The notes beneath the pieces were generated by a model. It worked only from the letters and a program-made list of their open reading frames with translations. It did no database searches and was not told the origin of the DNA. Shown piece after piece: positions 19,138 to 27,571 of a DNA stretch of 64,000 nt. The translations under genes and the position numbers were made by a program. How positions within the stretch are numbered: position 1 is the stretch's first letter; the number at the start of each line of letters is the position of its first letter. The DNA is from Rhodococcus coprophilus NBRC 100603. GTDB lineage: Bacteria; Actinomycetota; Actinomycetes; Mycobacteriales; Mycobacteriaceae. Location: NCBI RefSeq assembly GCF_001895045.1, contig NZ_BDAM01000006.1:62001-126000 (forward strand), written 5' to 3'.

Positions 19138-19172
19138 ATAAGCGAGTGCTTATTTTCTAAGCACTCGCTTAT
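19138..19172. promoter_or_regulatory. paired TetR-type operators between acyl-CoA dehydrogenase and tetR
   Basis: Inverted arms ATAAGCGAGTGCTTA (19138-19152) and TAAGCACTCGCTTAT (19158-19172) surround TTTTC. Each arm is itself a near-palindrome of the form AAGC-N4-GCTT, so the region can hold two regulator dimers 19 bases apart. It lies in the only intergenic space between the divergent genes, fitting autoregulation by the TetR at 19231. Confidence 0.7.
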
Positions 19173-19230
19173 GATGAGGCGTTGTGGTGAGCCTGTCAAC
19201 CACACGAGCAGGGCAGGAACTGGAGAAACC

Positions 19231-19833
19231 GTGACCACACCGAACCCCGGCGTCATCAGCACCTCGAAGGCAGCCGCGCGTCTACGCGAAGCCGCCATCG
19301 AAGCGTTCGCAGAGAACGGCTACGGCGGTACGACCACCCGGCAGATCGCGACCCGGCTGGATATGAGCCCCGCCGCGATGTATCCGCACTACAAGTCGAA
19401 GGAAGAACTTCTCTACGCCATCTCCTACGAGGGGCACGACCTCGCGTTGCAGGTCGCGCGGAACGCCGACATCCCCGGCGCCGACGCCACCACCCGGCTC
19501 GAGTCCGTCATCGGCCGATTCGCCGAATGGCAAGCCGAGCACCACCGGCGCGCCCGGGTCATCCAGTACGAACTGAACGCCCTGGCACGCGACCACTACC
19601 GCACCATCACCGGGCTTCGACGGCAGACCACGCAGGTCGTCAGGGATGTGGTGGACGCCGGGCTCGAGTCGGGTGAGTTCACGGTGCCCGACGCGGAGGG
19701 CGTCACCCTCGCACTCATGTCTCTGTGTGTGGACATCTGCCGCTGGTACCCGTCCGGCCGCTACAACGAACCCCAAGCGATCAGCACGCTCTACGCCGAT
19801 CTCGCGCTGCGCCTGGTGGGTGCTGTGCGCTAG
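19231..19833 (+). CDS. TetR/AcrR family regulator of the beta-oxidation cluster
   Basis: A 200-residue regulator with the helix-turn-helix TTTRQIATRLDMSPAAMYPH near residues 37-56 and KSKEELLYAI following. The GTG at 19231 is preferred because GGAGA lies six bases upstream. An in-frame ATG at 19171 would add twenty residues and would overlap the operator. It is divergent from the acyl-CoA dehydrogenase/thiolase genes and probably represses them and itself through the paired sites at 19138-19172. Ligand presumably an acyl-CoA. Confidence 0.88.
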   Translation: MTTPNPGVISTSKAAARLREAAIEAFAENGYGGTTTRQIATRLDMSPAAMYPHYKSKEELLYAISYEGHDLALQVARNADIPGADATTRLESVIGRFAEWQAEHHRRARVIQYELNALARDHYRTITGLRRQTTQVVRDVVDAGLESGEFTVPDAEGVTLALMSLCVDICRWYPSGRYNEPQAISTLYADLALRLVGAVR

Positions 19834-19954
19834 CATCGCGCCACCGACAGATCGGGGGGTCTTGTGGTGGGGGAACGTCATGTCGTGTCGAGGGGCGCTC
19901 AGGCGCTGACGTGTTCGTCGCGCTGTCCTCGCGTCGGACGCGGGCGGTAGCCGG

Positions 19955-21253
19955 ATGTCGAACGACGAGAACCCGGTCGAAGAACTCCTGCAGCCACTTC
20001 TGGGTTCGGGTGCGCCGGGTTCGGTGACGCGGCGACAGGCCCGGCACGACGAACTGGCCGCGCGACTCGACGCGGGCGTCGACCCCGAATACATCCGGGA
20101 CTTCGAGAATTTCCACAGCATGGAGCACGCCGAGATCTACCGGATCGCCCAGACCATCAGCCCTGTCGCCATGACCACCCTTGCCGGCGAGTGGGCCAAA
20201 CTGGGCAAGGGTTTCAGTCTCGCGATCGCTCTCGGCACAGTCATGATCCGCGACCGGATCGCACGACACTGGGAAGGTGACGCAGCAACGGCCGCGCTCA
20301 CCGCCACCGCGCGTTTCGGCGACTCCGCACAGCAACTCTGTGACGCAGCGCAGGCGGTGTCCCAGAAATTGCACATCGCGGCAGACGTCGGGGAACGAGT
20401 GAAGTCGTCGATTCCGCCGCCTGCGGAACGGATTCCGTCGGCGGTCGCCGCGCTGAATCCGGTGACGGAAGCGGAGGCCGTGCGGCAGGCGGAAGCGATT
20501 CGCGTGCAGTCGGTTCGCGTGATGGAGTCGCTGTACAAGCCGTACTACCGGGATTCGGGTGCTGCGGTACCGGTACTCCCTCCCCCCTACGTGGCGGCCA
20601 CGGGTGCCGGTGGAGAGAACGCCCACGGCGCACGACGGCTCGACGACACGACCGGTGCGCGCGCCTCGGAAACGGGCACTCCCGTGGCAAGTCGGCTCGA
20701 CGCGGATGAGCGAGCAGATCCCGGCACCGGGCCGTCGAATACGGGTGACAGCCCCGGCGAGAATGCGGCGAACACCTCTCCCCGGACGAGCAAAGGCGGC
20801 GCACCGCCCGGCGCATTCGAGGATTCCGGCCCGGCGACGACCACCCCGGCCGGAGCAGCGGGGCCCACGCCACTGCCCGGTCAGACGTCGGCTTCCCCGC
20901 AGTCCGGTCTTCCCGCCGGCCTCGGAACCTCCGGCAATGCAGGTATCGGCAGCACCGGAAGTGGAGGCGGAGGCGTCTCGTCGCCCTGGGGTTCGAGCCT
21001 CGGCGGACTCGCCGGCGGCGCACCGGTATCCACCGGTACCGACCGCCCGGGTCAAACCGCGGCGGCCGGATCACGCAACGGTGTTGCCCGGCCGATGGGG
21101 ATGTATCCCGGCATGGTGCCACCCGGTGCGACGCAGAGCAGCGACGAGCAGCGGCGGGTGCCCAGCTACCTCGTCACCAACGACCACGGCAACGAACTCA
21201 TCGGCTCGATGCCGGACACCGCACCGCCCGTTCTGGGAGCCGACCCCGCATGA
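19955..21253 (+). CDS. PPE/WXG-like protein, probable ESX (type VII) substrate or partner
   Basis: A 432-residue protein. Residues of about 40-190 are helical, with a WxG-type turn in ARHWEGDAATAALTATARFG and a following long helix. This resembles the helical hairpin of PPE and EspB-like ESX proteins. Residues of about 200-390 are low-complexity and rich in Gly, Pro, Ala, Ser and Thr, probably disordered. A conserved-looking tail, RRVPSYLVTNDHGNELIGS, closes the protein. Its stop overlaps the start of an EspG-type chaperone gene by four bases. The function is inferred from the fold pattern and the partner. Confidence 0.72.
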   Translation: MSNDENPVEELLQPLLGSGAPGSVTRRQARHDELAARLDAGVDPEYIRDFENFHSMEHAEIYRIAQTISPVAMTTLAGEWAKLGKGFSLAIALGTVMIRDRIARHWEGDAATAALTATARFGDSAQQLCDAAQAVSQKLHIAADVGERVKSSIPPPAERIPSAVAALNPVTEAEAVRQAEAIRVQSVRVMESLYKPYYRDSGAAVPVLPPPYVAATGAGGENAHGARRLDDTTGARASETGTPVASRLDADERADPGTGPSNTGDSPGENAANTSPRTSKGGAPPGAFEDSGPATTTPAGAAGPTPLPGQTSASPQSGLPAGLGTSGNAGIGSTGSGGGGVSSPWGSSLGGLAGGAPVSTGTDRPGQTAAAGSRNGVARPMGMYPGMVPPGATQSSDEQRRVPSYLVTNDHGNELIGSMPDTAPPVLGADPA

Positions 21254-22032
21254 GCCGGCGCCTGACGCCCGACCGGTTCCTGTCGCTGTGGACTGCTGCG
21301 GGAGGCGACGAGGTGCCGTTCCCGCTCCGGTACCGCTCGACAGCCGCCTGGGAGAACGAGTACGTCGCAGACCTGCGCGCCGCCGGGGAATGGCGGCGGC
21401 GTCTCGACGATCCCGCCCTGGAACACGCGGTCCGCACCTTGCACATGGGTGAAATTTCGATCGAGGTCTACGGAAGTTCCTGCCATCCCGGTGAATCCGT
21501 CTTCGCTTCGGGCGCCATCCTCGGTGAATCCGCAGTCCTGGCACGGCAGTACGAGAACGCGGGCGACATCGAAGTCGCCTGGATGCCCGCGGATCTGCTG
21601 GCCGCCGCCGTCGCCGGATTCCTCCCTGTCGTCCGGCCCGGCCGGATGAGCCGACAGACGGCTCCGGCGCGGGACATCCTCGATCCCGTCGATCGCGACG
21701 CCGTGCGCCTGCCGCAAGGAGGCAGCGCCGCACACGCGATCCGCGGTCTCCTGCTCCGCGAGAGAACTGCGACCGGCAGCGTCCGGTTCTTTCTCGGCGC
21801 CCCCGGGACCGCCTCCCGGGCGGTGTCGGGTGTCGGCTGGTTCGACGTCGTCGACGACGGCCGGTATCTGTTCGCCGAGGGAACCGACACTCGCGTAACC
21901 CCCGGTACGACCGATGTGCTGCGCGAGGAGGTGTCGTCACAGTTGAACGCGGCGCGTTCCGCACGCCGGGCGAGCACCGGGCAACCGCGACGCCGCATCG
22001 ACGGACTGTCCGCGGCGATCCACGAACGCTGA
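21250..22032 (+). CDS. EspG-family ESX secretion-associated chaperone
   Basis: A 260-residue protein beginning MSRRLTPDRFLSLW and continuing EVPFPLRY, the typical opening of the EspG fold. Central segments include SIEVYGSS, GESAVLARQ and FLPVVRPGRMSRQTAPA. EspG proteins bind the exposed helical tip of PPE proteins in the cytosol and deliver them to the ESX machinery. Here the gene overlaps the PPE-like gene by ATGA, and no EccB/C/D/E or MycP gene is in the window, so this is an orphan substrate-chaperone pair. Confidence 0.8.
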   Translation: MSRRLTPDRFLSLWTAAGGDEVPFPLRYRSTAAWENEYVADLRAAGEWRRRLDDPALEHAVRTLHMGEISIEVYGSSCHPGESVFASGAILGESAVLARQYENAGDIEVAWMPADLLAAAVAGFLPVVRPGRMSRQTAPARDILDPVDRDAVRLPQGGSAAHAIRGLLLRERTATGSVRFFLGAPGTASRAVSGVGWFDVVDDGRYLFAEGTDTRVTPGTTDVLREEVSSQLNAARSARRASTGQPRRRIDGLSAAIHER

Positions 22033-22053
22033 CCGTCGTCTACCCTGAAGCCC

Positions 22054-22527
22054 ATGACGGAGCGGGACCGGACACCCGACGGCCGACCCCGGAACGCGCG
22101 TCCGCGGGATGCGCTCGGCCGTCCGTTGCCACCCGGTGAAGACGGCGTCGAACGCGTTCCCGAAGACCTCGATCTCGATATCGAGGAGACTGTTTCGGAG
22201 GGTCAGCGACTGCTCGATCACGGGTACCCGTTCCACGCCCACGAAGTGTTCGAGGCGATGTGGAGGAAGGCTCCGCCGGAAGAGCGCCCGCTGTGGCAGG
22301 GCCTCGCGCAGCTCGCAGTGGGCATGACCCACCTGCTGCGCGGAAACCCCAAGGGTGCGGCCTCGCTGTTGCGGCAGGGCAAGGCGCGGATCCGTCACTA
22401 CGAGGATGTGCCGCCGTACCGGCTCGACATCGACGGGTTGTCCGCGTGGGCCGACCATCTCCTGACCCAGATCGACCGAGGCGACCCCACGGATGCGCCC
22501 CCGATCCCCATACTGAGGATGCCTTGA
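22054..22527 (+). CDS. DUF309 domain protein
   Basis: A 157-residue protein carrying the DUF309 signature: a helical domain with LLDHGYPFHAHEVFEAMW, ERPLWQGLAQLAVGMTHLLR and GNPKGAASLLRQG. The invariant His-Glu pair suggests a metal or active site. The molecular role of this family is unknown. The N-terminus is Arg/Pro-rich and probably disordered. Its stop shares one base with the start of the next gene (TGATG), so the pair is co-translated. Confidence 0.85.
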   Translation: MTERDRTPDGRPRNARPRDALGRPLPPGEDGVERVPEDLDLDIEETVSEGQRLLDHGYPFHAHEVFEAMWRKAPPEERPLWQGLAQLAVGMTHLLRGNPKGAASLLRQGKARIRHYEDVPPYRLDIDGLSAWADHLLTQIDRGDPTDAPPIPILRMP

Positions 22528-23147
22528 TGCCGATTCTTCCCATGTTCCCGCTGGGTACCGCTCTGCTGCCGGGAGCAGGCCTGCCGCTCCACGTCTTCGA
22601 GCCGCGCTACCAGCAGCTCGTGCACGACTGCATGGCTGCACCCGACGGCCCGCGTTTCGGGGTCGTGCTCATCGCACGGGGACGCGAGGTCGGCGGCGGC
22701 GAGCAGCGTAACGATGTGGGTACCGTCGCGCGGATTCTTCTCGACACCGAGATCGGGAACGGACGCCACGTTCTGGAATGTGTTGCAGAGGAACGCATTC
22801 GCGTTGTCTCGTGGCTTCCCGACGATCCGTACCCGCGCGCCGAGGTGGAGGCGTGGCCGGATACGGGGTCCGGGCCCGTCGACCTGTCTCCGCTGCTCGG
22901 GTCACTGGAACGCCTGTACGACCTCCTCGACCGATTGACCGAGGGGAATGCGCCACCGCCGCCGTCACCCTCGGAACTCCCGGACGATCCCGGCGAACGC
23001 TTGTTCGCGATCGCGCGTCATGTTCCCATGGGCGAAGCCGATCGATATGCGGTGCTTTCGACGCCCGGTCCGGCCGAGCGCTTGGAGGTGCTGACCGAAT
23101 CGGTGGCCACCGCGATCGATCTGGCGTCGTGGAAGCTTCAGAACTGA
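22527..23147 (+). CDS. Lon N-terminal-domain (LON substrate-binding) protein
   Basis: A 206-residue protein starting LPMFPLGTALLPGAGLPLHV, then FEPRYQQLVHD, which is the PUA-like N-terminal domain of Lon protease. It has no AAA or peptidase domain. Stand-alone proteins of this kind are common in actinobacteria and probably bind peptides or unfolded segments. It is translationally coupled to the DUF309 gene. It converges on lutC; a weak 8-bp inverted repeat (23183-23190/23205-23212) lies between. Confidence 0.85.
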   Translation: MPILPMFPLGTALLPGAGLPLHVFEPRYQQLVHDCMAAPDGPRFGVVLIARGREVGGGEQRNDVGTVARILLDTEIGNGRHVLECVAEERIRVVSWLPDDPYPRAEVEAWPDTGSGPVDLSPLLGSLERLYDLLDRLTEGNAPPPPSPSELPDDPGERLFAIARHVPMGEADRYAVLSTPGPAERLEVLTESVATAIDLASWKLQN

Positions 23148-23230
23148 CACTCCCCGCGATCGACGACGGACACCGCCGGGCCGCCCGCGAGACTCACGGA
23201 TTCGTCGCGGGCCTGTGAGTTCCGGCCTTG

Positions 23231-23854
23231 TCAGTCGACGACGACCACCACGAGAGTCCGCGGTCCGTGCACTCCCTCGACACGCTCGAGTTCGATGTCG
23301 CTGGTCGCGGACGGCCCACTGATCAGTGTGGTCGGCCGGTCGGGCACGAGCCTCGCGAGAGCTTCGGGCACACCGACTTCGATGGTGTCGAGGCCCACGA
23401 CGCAGATGTGAAGGTCGGGCACCAGGGTGAGGGCACGTCGGCCCTGGTCTGCGCTTCCGTCGAGAAAGATCGTGCCGGTCGCCGCGCACGACACAGCCGA
23501 TCCGGTGAGTACACCGTCGAGTTGCCCGAGGTCGGGTGCGGGCACCTCGGGCGAATCGACGACGATCCGTCCGCCGAATTCTGCGAGCCACGAGCGGTCC
23601 AGTCCGGCGGGCACCCCCAGACTCTGCACGCCGAGTCCGGTGAGAAGTTCGGAGAGCGCACCGGGCAGATCAGCGGCGGAGTAGCAGTGCACCTCTGCCT
23701 TGTAGTCACGCACCCGGTCGGCGAACAACTCGTAGCGATGGTCGTCGGGGAGGGTACGCCCGGTGCGATAGCGGCGGACGACCTCCACCGGAGCAGACTC
23801 CGAGAGCGTCAATGCATCCCGGATACGGCCCAGTACAACGTCTCTCGAATTCAC
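23231..23854 (-). CDS. lutC: L-lactate utilisation protein LutC
   Basis: A 207-residue LUD-domain protein, third component of the LutABC L-lactate dehydrogenase complex. It shows RDVVLGRIRDAL at the N-terminus and a C-terminal core with AATGTIFLDGS, LVPDLHICVV and ISGPSATSDIELERVEGVHG, the conserved end of LutC. The GTG start overlaps the lutB stop (GTGA). Loss of any of the three Lut proteins abolishes the pathway in Bacillus. Operon order here is lutA-lutB-lutC. Confidence 0.92.
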   Translation of the reverse strand: MNSRDVVLGRIRDALTLSESAPVEVVRRYRTGRTLPDDHRYELFADRVRDYKAEVHCYSAADLPGALSELLTGLGVQSLGVPAGLDRSWLAEFGGRIVVDSPEVPAPDLGQLDGVLTGSAVSCAATGTIFLDGSADQGRRALTLVPDLHICVVGLDTIEVGVPEALARLVPDRPTTLISGPSATSDIELERVEGVHGPRTLVVVVVD

Positions 23855-25359
23855 GAGGTGCCCCCCGACCGCCTCGCACGTTCGAGGGTCTCCCGCCGTT
23901 CGTCGGTGTCCCACCATTGCCGGAACGTCTGTTTCGGAGGTGCGGCGATATCGCGGGCGGCGGTCCACCCGCTGAGCGGCCACGGGAGCGCCGTGATCCT
24001 TCCCTTCCTGCCCGCGAGCAGCCGGGCGATCCCCGCTGCCTTCTGCGCTTTGGTCCAGCGCGGAGCCGACGACATCGCCAGCGACGCTGCTTTCATCGCT
24101 GCGGCCTCCGCTCCCGGTCGTGCGTGCTCTGCCTTCTGGTGCCGCAATTCGACGAGCAGGGAAGGAATGTCGATGCGCACGGGACACGCGTCGAAACACG
24201 CACCGCACAGGCTCGACGCGAACGGCAGGGTGGCGTTCGGATCGTGGGGTTCGTCCATGCCGGCCAGTTGCGGCGTGAGGACAGCGCCGATCGGCCCAGG
24301 GTAGGTCGAGCCGTAGGCGTGACCGCCGGTGCGTTCGTATACCGGGCACACGTTGAGGCAGGCAGAACAACGGATGCAGCGGAGCGCCGCTCGGCCCACG
24401 GCGTCCGCGAGGGTTGCGGTGCGTCCGTTGTCCAGCAGGATCACGTGAAAATTCTGTGGCCCGTCGCCGGGGGTGACCCCTGTCCACATCGAGGTATACG
24501 GGTTCATCCGCTCGCCCGTCGACGAACGTGGCAGCAGTTGCAGAAACACCTCCAGATCACGGTAGGTGGGCAGCAGCTTCTCGATTCCCATGACGGTGAT
24601 GAGAGTCTGGGGCAACGTCAGGCACATTCGTCCGTTACCTTCGGATTCGACCACCACGAGGGTTCCCGTCTCGGCGATACCGAAGTTCGCTCCCGATACC
24701 GCTACCGGAACGGTCATGAACTTGTGGCGCAGGTATTTTCGAGATGCTTCGGCGAGGTGCGCCGGGTTCGCATCGAGGTCCGGATCTACACCGTCCATCT
24801 CGCTGAGGAAGATACTGCGGATCTCGGCCCGATTGCGGTGGATGGCGGGCACGAGAATGTGCGACGGGGTGTCGTGCCCGAGTTGCACGATGAGTTCGGC
24901 CAGGTCGGTCTCGTGCGCGGTGATGCCCTCGGACTCGAGATACTCGTTGAGGCCGATCTCCTGGGTGGCCATGGATTTCACCTTGATGACCTCGTTCGAG
25001 CCGGCTTCGCGCACCAGACCAGCCACGAGCGCATTGGCCTCGTCCGCATCGGCGGCCCAATGCACGACGCCACCACGTGCGATCACGGCCGCCTCGAACT
25101 GCTCGAGCAGGTCGGGCAGTCGCGCAAGCACGTCGTTCTTGATGCCCTCGCCGGCAACGCGGAGGTCTTCCCAATCGGGTAGTTCTTCGGTGACCGCGAG
25201 CCTTTTGCCACGGATCGTGTGCGTCGCCTTACCGATGTTGCGCCGCAGTTGCGCGTCGGCAAGTTCGTGATGTGCTGCGGCGGGGAATGTTTCGGTTCCG
25301 CGTATGTTTCCGGTGCCGCGCGGGGGGACCGGCGGCATCCCCAGCGAAGCGGTGGTCAT
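23851..25359 (-). CDS. lutB: L-lactate utilisation iron-sulphur protein LutB
   Basis: A 502-residue protein with an N-terminal LUD domain and a ferredoxin-like part. The two 4Fe-4S motifs are CIRCSACLNVCPVYERTGG near residue 325 and CGACFDACPVRIDIP near residue 375. The segments AVSGANFGIAETGTLVVVES and NPYTSMWTG are typical of LutB. It carries electrons from lactate oxidation toward the respiratory chain. The ATG overlaps the lutA stop. The C-terminal 80 residues are Arg/Ala-rich and less conserved. Confidence 0.94.
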   Translation of the reverse strand: MTTASLGMPPVPPRGTGNIRGTETFPAAAHHELADAQLRRNIGKATHTIRGKRLAVTEELPDWEDLRVAGEGIKNDVLARLPDLLEQFEAAVIARGGVVHWAADADEANALVAGLVREAGSNEVIKVKSMATQEIGLNEYLESEGITAHETDLAELIVQLGHDTPSHILVPAIHRNRAEIRSIFLSEMDGVDPDLDANPAHLAEASRKYLRHKFMTVPVAVSGANFGIAETGTLVVVESEGNGRMCLTLPQTLITVMGIEKLLPTYRDLEVFLQLLPRSSTGERMNPYTSMWTGVTPGDGPQNFHVILLDNGRTATLADAVGRAALRCIRCSACLNVCPVYERTGGHAYGSTYPGPIGAVLTPQLAGMDEPHDPNATLPFASSLCGACFDACPVRIDIPSLLVELRHQKAEHARPGAEAAAMKAASLAMSSAPRWTKAQKAAGIARLLAGRKGRITALPWPLSGWTAARDIAAPPKQTFRQWWDTDERRETLERARRSGGTS

Positions 25360-26114
25360 GAGCGCACCGCCGGGGCCGGTTCGCGAACGGACGCGAGAAT
25401 CTCCGCGAGATGCATTGTGCGTGTTCCCATCCGCAGGCGCGACATGCCACCGCCGATGTGCATGAGGCACGACGAATCGCCGGCGGTACAGATCTCGGCA
25501 TCGGTGACGGCCACGTTCCTGATCTTGTCCGCGAGCATCGCCGTGGACGTCTCGGCGTTCTTGAGCGCGAATGTGCCGCCGAACCCGCAGCACACATCGG
25601 CTTCGGGGAGTTCGACGAGATCGATGTCGCGCACCTCCCGCAGTAGCCTGAGGGGTTTGTTGCCCACCCTGATCATCCGCAACGAGTGACAGGTCGGGTG
25701 GTAGGTGACGCGGTGCGGAAACGACGCCCCGACATCGGTGACGCCCAGGACGTCGACGAGCAGTTCGGACAGTTCGTACGTCTTGGCCTTCACCACCTCC
25801 ACACGCTCGCGGAGGGATGCAGAACCGTAGCGGTCCGCGACGATGTGGTGCTGGTGACGGATCGACCCGGCACACGACCCGGACGGCACCACCACCGCGT
25901 CGATCGCCGGGTCGCCGAATTCGTCGGCGAAGTTCTCCACGAGCGGCAGCGCGTCGGGCTGGTAACCGGTGTTGATGTGCATCTGGCCGCAGCAGGTCTG
26001 CCCCGGCGGGAACACCACCTCGTGGCCGAGCCTCGTGAGCAGGACCGCGGTTGCCTGGAGTGCGCTCGGGAAGAGCGTGTCTCCGAGACAGGTGCCGAAC
26101 AGTGCGATCCGCAT
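25356..26114 (-). CDS. lutA: L-lactate utilisation CCG-domain protein LutA
   Basis: A 252-residue protein with two cysteine-rich CCG domains. The motifs seen are FGTCLGDTLFPSA, QTCCGQMHINTGYQPDA, TYHPTCHSLR and DVCCGFGGTFALKNAE. They bind non-canonical iron-sulphur clusters in lactate and glycolate oxidases and heterodisulphide reductases. The ATG at 26114 follows GGAGG at six bases. It is the first gene of lutABC. A CRP/GlxR-like site lies 20-35 bases upstream of the start. Confidence 0.93.
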   Translation of the reverse strand: MRIALFGTCLGDTLFPSALQATAVLLTRLGHEVVFPPGQTCCGQMHINTGYQPDALPLVENFADEFGDPAIDAVVVPSGSCAGSIRHQHHIVADRYGSASLRERVEVVKAKTYELSELLVDVLGVTDVGASFPHRVTYHPTCHSLRMIRVGNKPLRLLREVRDIDLVELPEADVCCGFGGTFALKNAETSTAMLADKIRNVAVTDAEICTAGDSSCLMHIGGGMSRLRMGTRTMHLAEILASVREPAPAVRS

Positions 26115-26133
26115 GGGGCTCCTCCGCATCGTC

Positions 26134-26149
26134 TGTGGTCCGCCTCACA
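26134..26149. promoter_or_regulatory. CRP/GlxR-like site upstream of lutABC
   Basis: TGTGGTCCGCCTCACA matches TGTGA-N6-TCACA at nine of ten fixed positions. It sits 20 bases upstream of the lutA start, within the region between lutA and the tRNA gene. Confidence 0.5.
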
Positions 26150-26214
26150 CTATCGCCGCCGACCGACACCCTGGTGAAATCGTCTCCGAAAGTCGTGTAT
26201 CGTTGGTCAGGCAA

Positions 26215-26291
26215 CGCGGGGTGGAGCAGCTCGGTAGCTCGCTGGGCTCATAACCCAGAGGTCGCAGGTTCAAATCCTGTCCCCGCTACCA
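26215..26291 (+). tRNA. initiator tRNA-Met (CAT)
   Basis: A 77-base cloverleaf with encoded CCA. Anticodon loop CTCATAA lies in a stem with three G-C pairs (CTGGG/CCCAG), the hallmark of initiator tRNAs. Position 1 is C facing U at 72, so the acceptor end is unpaired, a second initiator feature. The D arm (AGCTCGGTAGCT) and T arm (GCAGGTTCAAATCCTGT) are intact. Confidence 0.97.
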
Positions 26292-26294
26292 CCA

Positions 26295-26331
26295 CCGGCC
26301 CGGACTCTCACGAGTCCGGGCCGGTTTTGCT
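26295..26331 (+). terminator. intrinsic terminator of the tRNA gene
   Basis: Perfect 13-bp inverted repeat (CCGGCCCGGACTC and complement) with loop TCAC, followed by TTTTGCTTT. It starts three bases after the tRNA CCA. Confidence 0.92.
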
Positions 26332-26383
26332 TTGCCCACGGTAGATTCGCTGTGCCTGTATCTGTACCGGCCGCGGGAGCAAC

Positions 26384-27571
26384 ATGAACGACGTGGACGA
26401 CCCGGAACCGGAGCGCACGCAGCGGGGCGGTGCCCGGCGCGTCCAGCGCTCCGGACTTCCACGCTGGTTCCGCCCGGTGATCCTCTACGTGCTGTTCGCG
26501 ATCGCCGCGTACCAGATGTCCGGCTGGCTGTTCCACAACCTCAAGGGCTTCCTCGGACTGCTTTTCCTGGCTTGGCTCTTCAGCGTCACCGTCGAGCCCG
26601 TGGTCGACCGCCTGGACCGTTTCGGGATGCGTCGTGGGCTGGCGGCGGGGATCGTTCTGTTCGGGCTGATCCTCCTGGTGATCGGGTTCCTGTCCCTGTT
26701 CGGCGCCTTGCTCGCCGAACAGCTCGCCCAGCTCGTCACGGCGTTGCCGGAGTCGCTGGCGTCGGTGACGCAGTGGGCGAACCGTACTTTCGACACCGAC
26801 TTCTCCGTCAACTCCGACGATCTGAAGGTGACGCCCGATACACTGCGCGAGCTTGCCGCGCGCTTCACTCCCGGCGTGCTCGGAGTGGTGACCTCCCTCT
26901 TCGAGGTGCTGTTCCAACTGCTGACGATGCTGCTGTTCGCGTTCTACATGTCGGCCGAAGGGCCGGCGCTGCGCCGCACCGTCGCCAGCTGGTTCCCGGC
27001 CCGGCAGCAGCGCGTCATCTCGACGGTCTGGGAGATCTCGGTCGACAAGGCCGGTGGATACGTCGTCTCCCGCCTGATCCTCGCGGCGTTCAGCACAGTG
27101 GCGACAGGGGTGTTCCTGGTCATCTTCGACGTGCCCTACTGGCTCCCACTGGCGTTGTGGACAGGCATCGTCTCGCAGTTCGTGCCGACACTCGGCACCT
27201 ATCTCGCGATCGGGCTTCCCGCGATCATCGCGGCCACTGCCCACCCGATCAACGGATTGTGGGTCGTCGTGTTCGGCACGGTGTACCAGCAGATCGAGAA
27301 CTACCTGCTGCATCCCCGCATCACCGCGCGCACGGTCTCGATCCATCCGGCGATGGCGTTCGGATCGGTGATCGTCGGTGCATCCCTGTTCGGCCCGGTC
27401 GGCGCGCTCGTGTCGGTTCCGGTGATCGCGGTGATCCAATCGCTGACCGAGACGTTCGGACGTCGCTACGAACTCGTTCCGGAGATTGCCGGTCCGCCCG
27501 AGACCGAACCGCCTGAAGCCGACGGCGATCCCGGCGACACCCGTCGACCCGACGAAGGATCAGGACCGTGA
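26384..27571 (+). CDS. AI-2E family transporter
   Basis: A 395-residue integral membrane protein of the PerM/YdiK/TqsA type. About eight membrane segments are visible, including VILYVLFAIAAYQMSGWLF, AAGIVLFGLILLVIGFLSLF, LLTMLLFAFYMSA and VFLVIFDVPYWLPLALWTG. The family signature near the C-terminus reads QQIENYLLHPRI and FGPVGALVSVPVIAV. Some members export autoinducer-2, others act in ion or small-molecule efflux. Both termini are charged and cytoplasmic. Its stop lies inside the end of the reverse-strand KstD-like pseudogene. Confidence 0.88.
   Translation: MNDVDDPEPERTQRGGARRVQRSGLPRWFRPVILYVLFAIAAYQMSGWLFHNLKGFLGLLFLAWLFSVTVEPVVDRLDRFGMRRGLAAGIVLFGLILLVIGFLSLFGALLAEQLAQLVTALPESLASVTQWANRTFDTDFSVNSDDLKVTPDTLRELAARFTPGVLGVVTSLFEVLFQLLTMLLFAFYMSAEGPALRRTVASWFPARQQRVISTVWEISVDKAGGYVVSRLILAAFSTVATGVFLVIFDVPYWLPLALWTGIVSQFVPTLGTYLAIGLPAIIAATAHPINGLWVVVFGTVYQQIENYLLHPRITARTVSIHPAMAFGSVIVGASLFGPVGALVSVPVIAVIQSLTETFGRRYELVPEIAGPPETEPPEADGDPGDTRRPDEGSGP

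Noticed and set aside
17728-19833. A 701-codon forward frame running through the acyl-CoA dehydrogenase region into the TetR gene
   Set aside because: Only its last 200 codons are TetR. The rest is antisense to a convincing acyl-CoA dehydrogenase and thiolase and has no family features.
23183-23212. GCCCGCGA/TCGCGGGC inverted repeat between the Lon-domain gene and lutC as a terminator
   Set aside because: Only 8 bp with a 14-base loop and no T-run on either side; kept as a remark, not as a feature.
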